A stretch of 64,000 bases of DNA. Source: Sporosarcina sp. P34 (GTDB lineage: Bacteria > Bacillota > Bacilli > Bacillales_A > Planococcaceae). The notes under the pieces are model-generated. The model had not been told where the DNA came from, did not search any database, and was given only the letters and a program-made list of their open reading frames with translations. This document shows, piece after piece, positions 8,816 to 17,320 of the stretch. The DNA lies in NCBI RefSeq assembly GCF_002743375.1, contig NZ_PDZC01000003.1, forward strand, positions 344,188 to 408,187, written 5' to 3'. Numbering within the stretch: position 1 is the stretch's first letter; every line of letters begins with the position of its first letter. Position numbers and translations under genes: made by a program.

Positions 8816-9256
8816 ATGAAGTTTTTAAAATCCCAAAGAGGACTTACGCTAGTCGAACTTCTTGCTGTAATTGTCATTTTCGGAATTATCGCAGCAATCG
8901 CAGTACCCGCAATCGGTAAGATAGTCCAAAACAGTCACAATAAAGCCGTAAAAAGTGAAGCAATCATAGCTTTAAATGCAGCACAATTATATTTTCTTGA
9001 AAATAATATTCAATATGCATGGGAGACAGCATCTATTCCTAACTTGGTTAAGGAAGGTTATATGGAAGACGGCGGATATTTAAATAGTTCCTCGTTCGTC
9101 ACTAATGTAACACCTGCTAGAATTTGCGCCTCCGCGATGGGAAAAAGTAAAGTAGTTTTTTACGATGCGACAGCAGAGCAAATTGTGAATTCAGGAAACG
9201 AACTTAATGTAGGAAACAAAACATGTGGTGAAAACAATCAGACTTTGCCTTCTTAA
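8816..9256 (+). CDS. second type IV pilin
   Basis: A 146-residue prepilin. The leader ends at Gly9, followed by LTLVELLAVIVIFGIIAAIA, almost identical to the upstream pilin over the first 35 mature residues. The globular domains then diverge. This one has two cysteines in its C-terminal third (ICASAMG and KTCGEN), which could close a disulfide loop, while the upstream pilin has none. The ribosome site AGGGGG lies at a long spacing of about 13 bases, so translation may be weaker. A strong terminator follows at 9264. It may be an alternative major pilin, a minor pilin or a Com-type pseudopilin. Confidence 0.85.
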   Translation: MKFLKSQRGLTLVELLAVIVIFGIIAAIAVPAIGKIVQNSHNKAVKSEAIIALNAAQLYFLENNIQYAWETASIPNLVKEGYMEDGGYLNSSSFVTNVTPARICASAMGKSKVVFYDATAEQIVNSGNELNVGNKTCGENNQTLPS

Positions 9257-9263
9257 CTCCTTT

Positions 9264-9304
9264 GTGTTCTGTCTCTTGTTTAGCAAGAGATCAGAACACT
9301 TTTT
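9264..9304 (+). terminator. intrinsic terminator after the second pilin
   Basis: GTGTTCTG plus TCTCTTG at 9264-9278 pair with CAAGAGA and CAGAACAC at 9284-9299, with one bulged T, followed by five T residues. It ends the pilin transcription unit. Confidence 0.85.
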
Positions 9305-9369
9305 GCTTAGAATCTTTATTGTTCATCTGCTTTTCTTTCCTTGGCAATCTTCCTTTCTTCCAACACATT

Positions 9370-9378
9370 TGCTATACT
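9370..9378 (+). promoter_or_regulatory. extended -10 promoter for pilM
   Basis: TGCTATACT at 9370-9378 fits an extended -10 element (TGn plus TATACT), about 70 bases upstream of the pilM start and just after a terminator. No convincing -35 is at the proper distance. Confidence 0.45.
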
Positions 9379-9448
9379 AACCATAACTAGTTCACTAGGA
9401 AATAATCACCAAACACCCCGCGTTTGCTCATCTGGAAGGAGTTCATTT

Positions 9449-10441
9449 ATGTCGATTTTATCTAATTTAAAACGCCCACTTTCCAAACTTTCTATGTCTA
9501 CATTCAGCCGTAAAAAGCGTGTGCATTCGTTAACGCTCGACGATGATGCAATTCGTTACGTGCGTATAAAGTCCTTGAATCCGATCGTTCTAGATACAGC
9601 GAAAGAGATATTGTTACCGGAACATGTCATCACGGACGGCCGAATCGCCAATGAGGACATGTTACTGGAAGTTCTGACGGAAGTTGTGAAAGATTGGAGT
9701 CTTGCGAATCGTGATGTGGCGTTTTTAGCGCCTGATACATATGTCATTATCCGTCGTGTGCCGTATCCTGAAACGGTGGATCTTGAGGATTTGAAAAGTC
9801 ATTTCTTTATCGAGATTGGATCGACGATTTATTTACCGTTTGATGATCCGGTGTTTGATGTCGTTCCGTATACAGCCAATAAATCGCAGAATGAAGCGAT
9901 TTTGATTGCGTCTAAAGAAAGTATTATGCAGACCTATGAGGAAGTGCTAAAGTCCGTAAAAGTGGAGCCTGTTGTGGCGGATATTGCACCGCTTTCTCTG
10001 TATCGCCTGGCACATCATGTGCACCAATTTGAGGGGTCGGAACATATTCTCCTTGCTGATTTGCGGGGTCGTAGCCTGACTGTGTCTATTTTCTATTCTC
10101 ATTATCCTTTGTTCATTCGCTCGATGGAACTGGAAGTACCGCTTAGCATGGCAACAGGCGAAGAGCTAGAGCAACAAGTTGAGCCGGATACGATCGTCAT
10201 GGAACTCGAGAAGCTAGCGAACTTCTATCGCTTTAATTTGGCGGAAAATGATTCCACTATTACCCATCTCGTGTGGAATGGTACATATACACAACAAGAA
10301 GAATTATTGCAGATGGTACGAGAACGTTTAACGATCGAAGCACTTCCCTTAGTGAAAGAGCCGATTAGTTGTGTGGATGGAACCGAAATTACTGCGGATT
10401 TCCACCGAGTTATTGGTCTCGCGTTGAAGGAAGAGGTGTAA
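9449..10441 (+). CDS. pilM: PilM-like pilus assembly ATPase (actin-like fold)
   Basis: A 330-residue cytoplasmic protein of the PilM type, which binds the N-terminus of PilN and links the motor to the membrane assembly complex. Visible features are a SHS2/actin-like beginning (HSLTLDDDAIRYVRIKS), a middle segment FIEIGSTIYLPFDDPVFDVVPY, and a later nucleotide-binding-like part (ILLADLRGRSLTVSIF). The start ATG at 9449 is preceded by GGAAGGAG at 9434-9441; the open frame continues upstream to 9341, but that stretch overlaps the promoter region. The pilN gene follows after one base. Assignment rests on order and fold-like features. Confidence 0.8.
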   Translation: MSILSNLKRPLSKLSMSTFSRKKRVHSLTLDDDAIRYVRIKSLNPIVLDTAKEILLPEHVITDGRIANEDMLLEVLTEVVKDWSLANRDVAFLAPDTYVIIRRVPYPETVDLEDLKSHFFIEIGSTIYLPFDDPVFDVVPYTANKSQNEAILIASKESIMQTYEEVLKSVKVEPVVADIAPLSLYRLAHHVHQFEGSEHILLADLRGRSLTVSIFYSHYPLFIRSMELEVPLSMATGEELEQQVEPDTIVMELEKLANFYRFNLAENDSTITHLVWNGTYTQQEELLQMVRERLTIEALPLVKEPISCVDGTEITADFHRVIGLALKEEV

Positions 10442-10442
10442 T

Positions 10443-11138
10443 ATGTTAGTCGATATAAATCTGCTGCCGGAAAAGATCCGTGAGAAGGCTACTTTTCTTT
10501 GGATAGCAATTGCGATTCTTTTCGTCGCTTTCCTTAGTTGGGTTGTGCTGTATTTCATTGCACAAAAATATGATGATGAAGCGGGGAAGTTGCAACAATC
10601 CACGTATGAAATACAGAAACAACAAGAAGGCATAACGTCGCAAATGCGTTTGTCTGCATTCGGTCAGGAAAAAGAACAATTAGCAGCGACGGTCGAGTTC
10701 CTGAAAGGGTATCAATATAAAACACAACCTCTTATAGAAGATCTTTCAAAAGCCTTGCCAGATCGAGGATTTTTCCAAGAGCTAACGTTCACTGCCCCTA
10801 ATGAAGTGACATTGAAAGTACAGTTTGATGACTTGATGGAGCCAGCGCTGTATCTAACCCGAGTGAAAGCTTCGTCGTTAGTGATCGACGCGACGTTCGA
10901 AGGAATTGAAACGGAAAAACTGGATATCGATGAGCGGAAGAATGTCTTGCCTAGATATTTTGCAACCTATTTTATTCAGTTTGTTGATGACCGTGCATTG
11001 CCAGGTGCAGATGCAGACGTGGATCCTGATGTGATTCAAGAACCGCAAGAAGAAACATCGGATCAACCACAGGAACCTGCCCCTGAACAACAACCTCCTG
11101 TAGATGCGAATACGGAAGGAGGCGATACGGTTGAATAA
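10443..11138 (+). CDS. pilN: PilN-like pilus assembly protein
   Basis: A 231-residue bitopic membrane protein. The N-terminus MLVDINLLPEKIREK carries the INLLP motif that PilN uses to bind PilM. One membrane segment follows (about 17-39), then a coiled-coil region and an extracytoplasmic ferredoxin-like domain, ending in an acidic Pro/Glu/Gln-rich tail (about 190-231). It begins one base after the pilM stop and overlaps the start of the PilO-like gene. In known systems PilN and PilO dimerise and align the pilus machine. Confidence 0.85.
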   Translation: MLVDINLLPEKIREKATFLWIAIAILFVAFLSWVVLYFIAQKYDDEAGKLQQSTYEIQKQQEGITSQMRLSAFGQEKEQLAATVEFLKGYQYKTQPLIEDLSKALPDRGFFQELTFTAPNEVTLKVQFDDLMEPALYLTRVKASSLVIDATFEGIETEKLDIDERKNVLPRYFATYFIQFVDDRALPGADADVDPDVIQEPQEETSDQPQEPAPEQQPPVDANTEGGDTVE

Positions 11139-11817
11139 ATATTTGTCTAAACGTCAGATGGAGATTGGTTTGGTCGTATTGGCGTCAATTTTCCTTATTG
11201 CACTTGTCTATTACACGGTGACGAACGTCTACTTGCCAGCGAAAGAAACCAAGGATCAGACGGCGGCTCTGTTTGCTTCAGAACGTGATGTATTGTTTTC
11301 CTTACAAAAACAATTAGCGAATCGAGATGTAAATGAAACTGTAACGTCCGCACCACTTCAAAAAGTTGTGCCTGTCATTCCGTTAGAAGATGCATTGCTG
11401 ATTCGTCTGGAGAGCGCGGAAGTAAAGTCCGATAGTCGAATAGAAGAAATTAATTTCTCGAAAGAAGTATTCGACATAGAACTACTGCCGGAAAATGTAC
11501 AAAATCTTGAAACGGTTTTGATGGAAGTAACACTCGCTGCAGATACATATAAGCAAGTCGATACGTTCATTTACGAGATTGAAGAAATGATTCGAATAAT
11601 AAATGTAGAGACGATTCAATTCGAAGCGACTGCCGAGAAAACGGAAGAGGAATCGGATATCGGTGAAATGAAAGTTGTGATTTCATTCCATGCGTACTTC
11701 CGTCCGGATCTTGTCAATTTACAAAATGAGGCGCCGAAAGTAGATGCGCCGCCACCTGCCATGAAATTCGATCCGACGACGATCAATAAAATGACAGGTA
11801 CTGAGAGAGCAGAGTAA
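11131..11817 (+). CDS. pilO: PilO-like pilus assembly protein
   Basis: A 228-residue bitopic protein. A short basic N-terminus is followed by one membrane helix (IGLVVLASIFLIALVYYTV, about 12-30), a coiled coil and an extracytoplasmic domain. TTG at 11131 is preferred because AAGGAGG at 11116-11122 lies 8 bases upstream; an ATG at 11104 in the same frame lies ahead of this site, inside pilN. It overlaps the pilN stop by 8 bases. The PilO role, partner of PilN in the alignment complex, is inferred from topology and gene order. Confidence 0.75.
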   Translation: MNKYLSKRQMEIGLVVLASIFLIALVYYTVTNVYLPAKETKDQTAALFASERDVLFSLQKQLANRDVNETVTSAPLQKVVPVIPLEDALLIRLESAEVKSDSRIEEINFSKEVFDIELLPENVQNLETVLMEVTLAADTYKQVDTFIYEIEEMIRIINVETIQFEATAEKTEEESDIGEMKVVISFHAYFRPDLVNLQNEAPKVDAPPPAMKFDPTTINKMTGTERAE

Positions 11818-11828
11818 GGAGGCAATCC

Positions 11829-12584
11829 ATGGAATGGCTCTATAGTAGTTTTATCTTCCTTTATGGCATTACATTTGGCTCTTTTTTTAACGTAGTCGGC
11901 ATACGCTTGCCGGTAAAGGAATCCATCGTGTCACCACCATCTCGCTGTACGACGTGTGATCGTAATTTGACCGCAGTGGATCTCGTGCCGGTTTTCTCTT
12001 ATGTGTTCTTGCGTGGGAAGTGCCGCGGATGTAAGGAGAAGATCAGTGCTCTCTATCCCGTGATGGAGCTGATCACGGGTGTACTGTTCGTCTGTGCGTA
12101 TGTACACTTCGGATTTCAATGGGAACTTGTTGTGGCATGGTTATTTATCTCCATGTTGGTTATTTTAACGGTATCCGATCTAAAATATATGTTGATTCCG
12201 AATAAAATCTTGTTGCCGTTTGGTATCGCGATTTTCATCTTGCGCTTCGTCAGTCCGCTGACGCCTTGGTGGGATAGCTTGCTCGGTGCTGCGGTGGGGT
12301 TCGGTTTGTTGCTGTTGATTGCTATCGTGTCGAACGGCGGTATGGGCGGTGGCGATATTAAGTTGTTTTTCGTGATTGGTTTGGTGCTCGGGACGATGCA
12401 GACGTTAATTACGCTGTTTCTCGCTTCATTGATAGGCGCGATTGTTGGCATGATCTTCTTGAAAAAGACGAAGCAAGGACGTAAAACACCTGTGCCATTC
12501 GGTCCTTCGATTGCGGTCGCTGCACTCATTGCGTATTTCTATGGTGCGCAGCTTGTCAGTTGGTATACAGGTTTGTTGAACTGA
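11829..12584 (+). CDS. pilD: prepilin peptidase / N-methyltransferase
   Basis: A 251-residue polytopic membrane aspartyl protease (A24 family) that cleaves the prepilin leaders and methylates the new N-terminus. The N-terminal domain has two CxxC pairs (CTTC and CRGC) as in bifunctional enzymes. Catalytic aspartates lie in VSDLKYMLIPNK and in the GGMGGGDIKLF motif. It closes the pilus operon with AGGAGG just upstream of the ATG, and an intrinsic terminator follows. By position it is the ortholog of B. subtilis comC. It should process all five pilin-like proteins encoded upstream. Confidence 0.93.
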   Translation: MEWLYSSFIFLYGITFGSFFNVVGIRLPVKESIVSPPSRCTTCDRNLTAVDLVPVFSYVFLRGKCRGCKEKISALYPVMELITGVLFVCAYVHFGFQWELVVAWLFISMLVILTVSDLKYMLIPNKILLPFGIAIFILRFVSPLTPWWDSLLGAAVGFGLLLLIAIVSNGGMGGGDIKLFFVIGLVLGTMQTLITLFLASLIGAIVGMIFLKKTKQGRKTPVPFGPSIAVAALIAYFYGAQLVSWYTGLLN

Positions 12585-12601
12585 ATCGGTAAATGTTTAT
12601 G

Positions 12602-12631
12602 GACGAGACGACAACAGTCTCGTCTTTTTTT
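12602..12631 (+). terminator. intrinsic terminator of the pilus operon
   Basis: GACGAGAC at 12602-12609 and GTCTCGTC at 12617-12624 form an 8-bp stem with a 7-base loop, followed by seven T residues. Confidence 0.9.
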
Positions 12632-12675
12632 ACGTTCATTTTGATAAGGTGGAAGAAAACTAGTGGAGTGATGGA

Positions 12676-13302
12676 ATGAATTTCCGCAGGACGTATTCAA
12701 AGAACATTGTGATTCGGGCGTTAGTGCAAGGGATAGCGATCGGCTTGATCGCAGTACTAGTGATCGGGCTGACGATATCGACTACGGGAGAGAAAAAGGA
12801 TAAGGCGAATGAGACGGTAGCGACGACTGGACCGAAGACAGACGAGCAGGAAGGAGCAGCTGAGGGTGGAGATACTATGTTCGTTAAGCAGCATGGTGTG
12901 TTTTCCAGTCAAGAGGCAGCGACGGATTTTGTGGCGGACAATCCGAGTCTTGCAAGTACGGCTATCGTGCCAGCGGGGGGACAGTTCTATGTCTGGGGTG
13001 CGGTTTGGCTAAAAGAGAGTGATGTCATTTTGAAGGAAGGCGAAGATGCATTCAAGAAGAGAATTACAGTCGCACCGGGCACTTGCAAGTCTGCAGATGC
13101 CGGCGAGGTGAAAAAAGCGTTGTTTGCTGAGGATTTATCGAAAATTGAATTGTCTAAGGGTGCAAAAGATGCGAAAAAAGGTGGAGACTTTGCGAAGAAA
13201 GTGACCGCCATTACTGCATTTACAAAGGATTCCTCTGTCGCGAGAGTACATCTGTTGGCGCATTATTCGAATCAAGACCCATGCTTCAAAATTCAATTTT
13301 GA
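12676..13302 (+). CDS. SpoIIB-like membrane protein with SPOR-like domain
   Basis: A 208-residue bitopic protein. A basic N-terminus and one membrane helix (about 14-36) are followed by an acidic linker. Next comes a segment FVKQHGVFSSQEAATDFV...GGQFYVWGAVW (about 74-115) that looks like a SPOR repeat, then a Lys/Ala-rich C-terminal domain with two cysteines. It lies between the prepilin peptidase and maf, the exact place of spoIIB in B. subtilis, which encodes a SPOR protein acting in engulfment. Sequence similarity is weak by eye, so the name is not assigned. The end of the gene overlaps the arm of the following terminator. Confidence 0.6.
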   Translation: MNFRRTYSKNIVIRALVQGIAIGLIAVLVIGLTISTTGEKKDKANETVATTGPKTDEQEGAAEGGDTMFVKQHGVFSSQEAATDFVADNPSLASTAIVPAGGQFYVWGAVWLKESDVILKEGEDAFKKRITVAPGTCKSADAGEVKKALFAEDLSKIELSKGAKDAKKGGDFAKKVTAITAFTKDSSVARVHLLAHYSNQDPCFKIQF

Positions 13303-13341
13303 TCCCATATACGGGGGAAGAATTGAATTTTGCCCTTTTTT
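13287..13341 (+). terminator. intrinsic terminator overlapping the end of the SpoIIB-like gene
   Basis: CAAAATTCAATT at 13287-13298 pairs perfectly with AATTGAATTTTG at 13321-13332; CCC and six T residues follow. The 5' arm lies within the last codons of the upstream gene. Confidence 0.75.
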
Positions 13342-13387
13342 CAAATCGCGTGAAATAGCGTACACTAGGAAAAAGGGGGTTGTTCCA

Positions 13388-13984
13388 ATGAAATTTAGTA
13401 GTGTAAAACCTATCGTGCTGGCATCTTCTTCACCGAGACGTAAAGAACTATTACAGCTTGCAGGAATTGATTTTATCGTGAGACCGAGCGATGTAGACGA
13501 GAATTTGCCGTTTACACCAGAAGAGCCATATGAATATGCGGTTCGTCTGTCTGAGCAAAAGGCGCTTGCGGTAGTTGAATCAGAGGAAGAAATTATCATT
13601 GCGGCAGATACGATTGTAGTGAAAGACGGCAAAGTGTTCCCAAAGCCAGAAGATGACGCGCAAGCCATTGATTTCTTAATGGAGCTGTCTGGAGAGTTAC
13701 ATGAAGTGATTACAGGTGTGACGATCCTTGCGAAGGGGAAGACGATACAGTTTGCTGGTTTGTCTCAAGTGAAATTTAGGAAACTGGATGAAGAACTCGT
13801 TCGTGCCTATGTGAAATCAGGAGATGCTTCAGATAAAGCAGGTGCGTACGGCATCCAAACGCAAGGGATGCTGTTTGTGGAAAATATGGTAGGCGATTAT
13901 CAAAACATCGTCGGGTTGCCGATCAGTGATCTAGTCAACCGTATGCGTCAAGAAGGGTTGCTGACTTTAGAAGGTGGTGCGTAA
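13388..13984 (+). CDS. maf: Maf nucleotide pyrophosphatase
   Basis: A 198-residue Maf/HAM1-superfamily protein that hydrolyses non-canonical or pyrimidine nucleoside triphosphates to monophosphates, thought to act in housecleaning and, when overproduced in B. subtilis, to block septation. The N-terminal LASSSPRRKELL motif is diagnostic. It is followed by EIIIAADTIV (catalytic Asp region) and KAGAYGIQ near the C-terminus. The start follows AAAAGGGGG. It overlaps radC by one base, in the same order as B. subtilis maf-radC. Confidence 0.95.
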   Translation: MKFSSVKPIVLASSSPRRKELLQLAGIDFIVRPSDVDENLPFTPEEPYEYAVRLSEQKALAVVESEEEIIIAADTIVVKDGKVFPKPEDDAQAIDFLMELSGELHEVITGVTILAKGKTIQFAGLSQVKFRKLDEELVRAYVKSGDASDKAGAYGIQTQGMLFVENMVGDYQNIVGLPISDLVNRMRQEGLLTLEGGA

Positions 13985-14682
13985 TGCCACTTGATCTAGC
14001 CCCGCAAATGATGATCCGTGATGTACATATCGCGGATAGGCCCCGGGAGCGTTTGATACGGGAAGGGGCGGACAGTTTATCCAACCAAGAGCTGATGGCA
14101 ATTCTGTTGCGCTCTGGCTCACGCTCAGAGTCTGTTTTGGTACTTGCCAACCGCGTCTTGTCGACGATTGATCGTTTGCAAGATTTGAAAGAGTTGACAG
14201 TGGATGAGATGACGAAGATTAAAGGAATTGGTGAAGCGAAGGCTGTGCAGTTGTTAGCCGCAGCAGAACTCGGCAAGCGATTATATCGGGCAGCCCCGCA
14301 CGAACGCTATAAGATTCGTTCACCAGAAGATGCCGCGAATTATTTAATGACGGATATGTCATCGTTGAACCAGGAACATTTCGTGGTGTTATTTTTGAAT
14401 GTAAAAAATGAAGTGTTACATAAGCAGACGATTTTCATTGGCAGTTTAAATTCTTCCATAGTACATCCGCGTGAAGTGTTCCGTGAAGCTTTTAAACGGT
14501 CGGCCGCATCGATGATTATTTCGCATAATCATCCGAGTGGCGACACGACACCTTCAAGGGAAGACATCGAAGTGACGAAACGACTGATGGAAGCGGGTCA
14601 GATCATGGGTGTGGATGTGCTCGATCATATCATTATCGGCGATCAGAAATTCATTAGTTTAAAAGACAAAGGGTACATCTAA
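13984..14682 (+). CDS. radC: RadC family protein (JAB/MPN domain)
   Basis: A 232-residue protein of the RadC family. The N-terminal part contains a helix-hairpin-helix-like segment (EMTKIKGIGEAKAVQLLAAAELG). The C-terminal JAB/MPN domain has the metal-binding motif HNHPSGD with a downstream Asp (VDVLDHIIIGD). The cellular role is unsettled; a DNA-repair role was proposed and later questioned. ATG at 13984 overlaps the maf stop; a second in-frame Met lies eight codons downstream. A terminator follows, so maf-radC end here and mreB starts a new unit. Confidence 0.93.
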   Translation: MPLDLAPQMMIRDVHIADRPRERLIREGADSLSNQELMAILLRSGSRSESVLVLANRVLSTIDRLQDLKELTVDEMTKIKGIGEAKAVQLLAAAELGKRLYRAAPHERYKIRSPEDAANYLMTDMSSLNQEHFVVLFLNVKNEVLHKQTIFIGSLNSSIVHPREVFREAFKRSAASMIISHNHPSGDTTPSREDIEVTKRLMEAGQIMGVDVLDHIIIGDQKFISLKDKGYI

Positions 14683-14710
14683 AAGCGTGAAAATTGTCGC
14701 GCGAAAGTGG

Positions 14711-14736
14711 AGAGACTGGGAAATCAGTCTCTTTTT
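14711..14736 (+). terminator. intrinsic terminator after radC
   Basis: AGAGACTG at 14711-14718 pairs with CAGTCTCT at 14725-14732 around a 6-base loop, followed by T residues. Confidence 0.85.
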
Positions 14737-14766
14737 CGATGTTTTTTGCAAACTGGCCGGGTGACA

Positions 14767-14796
14767 CTGTAAATTAAGTTACCTTTCCGTTATAAT
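14767..14796 (+). promoter_or_regulatory. promoter of mreB
   Basis: A consensus -10 TATAAT is at 14791-14796, 55 bases upstream of the mreB start and after the radC terminator. The -35 (CTGTAA at 14767-14772, spacing 18) is weak. Confidence 0.5.
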
Positions 14797-14851
14797 GTGG
14801 TGTATGCTTTTAAGAATACCGATGATGGTTTTATAGAAAGGGAGAATTGAC

Positions 14852-15865
14852 TTGTTTGGTTTCAGATCAAGAAACGTAGGGATTGACTTGGGAACAGCCA
14901 ATACTCTAGTTTTCATTAAGGATAAAGGTATTGTGCTAAGGGAACCTTCTGTCGTAGCGAAAAATACGACGACCGGTGAGATCGTTGCTGTAGGCAGTGA
15001 AGCCCATGCCATGATCGGACGTACACCGAGTTCAGTCGTGGCAATTCGCCCGATGCGAGAAGGGGTCATTGCAGATTTTGAAACAACAACTGCCATGATT
15101 CGTCATTATTTAAAAGAAGCGCTAAAATCAGCAGGGAATTCATGGACGAAACCTACCGTTATGGTTTGTGTGCCATATGGTATTACATCTGTTGAGCAAC
15201 GCGCAGTGACCGATGCTGCACGTCAAGCGGGTGCGAAAGAAGCGTATACGATCGAAGAACCTTTTGCGGCTGCAATCGGTGCGGATTTGCCCGTATGGGA
15301 ACCAACGGGCAGTATGGTCGTCGATATAGGCGGAGGTACGACGGAAGTGGCCATCATTTCTCTAGGCGGCATCGTGACGAGTACTTCGATCCGTGTAGGT
15401 GGAGATTCTATGGATTCCGCTATCATAACGTATATCCGTAAAGAATATAAATTGATGATCGGTGAACGTACAGCTGAAAATATTAAAATGCAAATTGGTT
15501 CGGCGTTTGATTTAGATAAGACGGAGAAAATGGACATCCACGGTCGTGATTTATTGACAGGTTTACCGAAAACGATGGAAATTAATTCGCAAGAAATCAC
15601 AAAAGCACTTCGTGAGCCAATGGATTTAATTATTGAAGGTATGAGAAAGACGCTTGAACAGACACCACCTGAATTGGCGTCAGACGTCATGGAACGTGGA
15701 ATTGTCTTAACAGGTGGCGGTTCATTACTTCGTAATCTCGATAAAGCCATTTCTGAAGAAACAAAAATGCCTGCATTTGTAGCAGAAGATACGTTAGACT
15801 GCGTAGTCATTGGAACAGGTAAAGCGTTGGATAATTTAGAACTCATTAAAAAAATTCAATCATAA
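14852..15865 (+). CDS. mreB: rod-shape determining protein MreB
   Basis: A 337-residue bacterial actin that organises the elongation machinery for lateral cell-wall synthesis at the inner face of the membrane. Visible actin-fold motifs are phosphate 1 ([12 protein letters not shown], residues 9-20), phosphate 2 ([14 protein letters not shown]) and the adenosine motif ([14 protein letters not shown]). The start is TTG at 14852 with AAAGGGAG at 14837-14844. Length matches MreB. It heads mreB-mreC-mreD-minC-minD, the conserved shape and division cluster of Bacillales. Confidence 0.97.
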   Translation: MFGFRSRNVGIDLGTANTLVFIKDKGIVLREPSVVAKNTTTGEIVAVGSEAHAMIGRTPSSVVAIRPMREGVIADFETTTAMIRHYLKEALKSAGNSWTKPTVMVCVPYGITSVEQRAVTDAARQAGAKEAYTIEEPFAAAIGADLPVWEPTGSMVVDIGGGTTEVAIISLGGIVTSTSIRVGGDSMDSAIITYIRKEYKLMIGERTAENIKMQIGSAFDLDKTEKMDIHGRDLLTGLPKTMEINSQEITKALREPMDLIIEGMRKTLEQTPPELASDVMERGIVLTGGGSLLRNLDKAISEETKMPAFVAEDTLDCVVIGTGKALDNLELIKKIQS

Positions 15866-15889
15866 TATTAATTGGAGGAGATGTAGGCA

Positions 15890-16783
15890 ATGCCGCGTTT
15901 TTTTTCCAATAAACGATTAATCATTTTATTAGTAGGAGTAATCGTCCTTGTGGCATTAATTGCATTTTCACTTCGCGACCGAAATCATGCAAATGTACCG
16001 GAACAAGCAGTGAAGGATGTCGTAGGTTTCGGGCAGTCGCTCGTTACGAAACCAGCCCACTTTGTGACGGGACTGATTGAAAATATTGATACGATGCTTA
16101 ATACATACGAAGAAAACAAACGATTAAAAAAGCGTCTGGAAACGTATGCCGCTATGCAAGCGGAGTTGGTGGATGTTAAAGCAAATAATGTGAAGTTACG
16201 TGGAATCATTGATAAGCAAGAAGATCTGCGCGCATTTGAGCCGATACAAGCCACGGTGATCTCACGCAATCCCGATCAATGGGAAGAGAAGATCATCATC
16301 GACAAAGGGACGACAGCTGGAGTGGACGTCAATATGGCGGTCATGACGGCGCAAGGTCTGATTGGTAAAGTCATTTTGTCGACTCCATTCACGTCAACAG
16401 TCGAATTGATTTCAACGGAAAATAGCGATTTCCGTGTGGCGGCTATGGTAGTTGGCCAAGAAGAAATGTTTGGTTTAATCGAAGGATACGATCGGACTTC
16501 GGGACAATTGATCATGAAGAGGCTAGATTCGAGTTTCAATGTAAAAAAAGGAATGCAAGTCATATCTTCAGGGCTTGGAGGAATCTTCCCTAAAGGCATT
16601 TTGATAGGGGAAGTAACCGAAGTTTCCACGGACGACTACGGACTGACGAAACTGGCCTATATAAAACCGGCAGCAACTTTCTCGCAACTAGATCATGTGA
16701 TGATCGCAAAGCGTTCCATGACAGTTGTCGATGGGACTGACGGGGGTAACTCCGCAACGACTAAAGGAGACGATGAGTCATGA
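15890..16783 (+). CDS. mreC: rod-shape determining protein MreC
   Basis: A 297-residue bitopic protein. A short cytoplasmic end, a membrane helix (about 8-27), a coiled coil (about 65-105) and a beta-rich extracytoplasmic domain containing GTTAGVDVNMAV and GLGGIFPKGILIGEV are the standard MreC layout. MreC scaffolds the PBP2/RodA elongasome outside the membrane. The ATG follows GGAGGAGATG and the gene ends in an ATGA overlap with mreD, so the two are coupled. Confidence 0.95.
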   Translation: MPRFFSNKRLIILLVGVIVLVALIAFSLRDRNHANVPEQAVKDVVGFGQSLVTKPAHFVTGLIENIDTMLNTYEENKRLKKRLETYAAMQAELVDVKANNVKLRGIIDKQEDLRAFEPIQATVISRNPDQWEEKIIIDKGTTAGVDVNMAVMTAQGLIGKVILSTPFTSTVELISTENSDFRVAAMVVGQEEMFGLIEGYDRTSGQLIMKRLDSSFNVKKGMQVISSGLGGIFPKGILIGEVTEVSTDDYGLTKLAYIKPAATFSQLDHVMIAKRSMTVVDGTDGGNSATTKGDDES

Positions 16784-17301
16784 TCCGTTTCATCATTCCT
16801 TTAATTGCCATCTTATTATTTTTCCTAGAACCTATTTTCAGTCTGTTTTCACCGATTGAGATGAACGGTAATTTATATGTCACGGTCCCTAGGTTCCTAA
16901 TTGTCTATTTAATTTTCATTGCCACGTATTATACTAGCAAGCGAGCGATTATTTACGGATTTGTCCTTGGACTGTTGTATGATATGTATCATATTGATAT
17001 TATTGGATTATACACATTCATGTATCCACTGATTTGTTATGTTGCGGCGTTAGTAATTCGACAAATTGAGCGTCATACCGTGACGGTTATGGTATTATCA
17101 GTAGTAATGATTGTGTTACTGGAATTGTTGTCGTACTTTTTTGCTAGTGTGATTGCGTTAACGTCCATTGATTTCGGCGAATTCTTTACGAGTCGACTCG
17201 TTCCGACAATGATTGCGAATTCATTATTTATTGTGATGTTCGGCTATATGTTCAAACAGATTACAGAGAAAAGATTTTTGCAAAAACAAGCAGGTTTTTA
17301 A
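16780..17301 (+). CDS. mreD: rod-shape determining protein MreD
   Basis: A 173-residue integral membrane protein with about five hydrophobic segments from residue 3 to the C-terminus, the usual size and profile of MreD. Its start overlaps the mreC stop (ATGA). MreD works with MreC in the elongation complex. Sequence conservation of the family is low, so the call rests on topology plus position between mreC and minC. Confidence 0.92.
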   Translation: MIRFIIPLIAILLFFLEPIFSLFSPIEMNGNLYVTVPRFLIVYLIFIATYYTSKRAIIYGFVLGLLYDMYHIDIIGLYTFMYPLICYVAALVIRQIERHTVTVMVLSVVMIVLLELLSYFFASVIALTSIDFGEFFTSRLVPTMIANSLFIVMFGYMFKQITEKRFLQKQAGF

Positions 17302-17320
17302 GTATTGTGAGGTGATGTAG

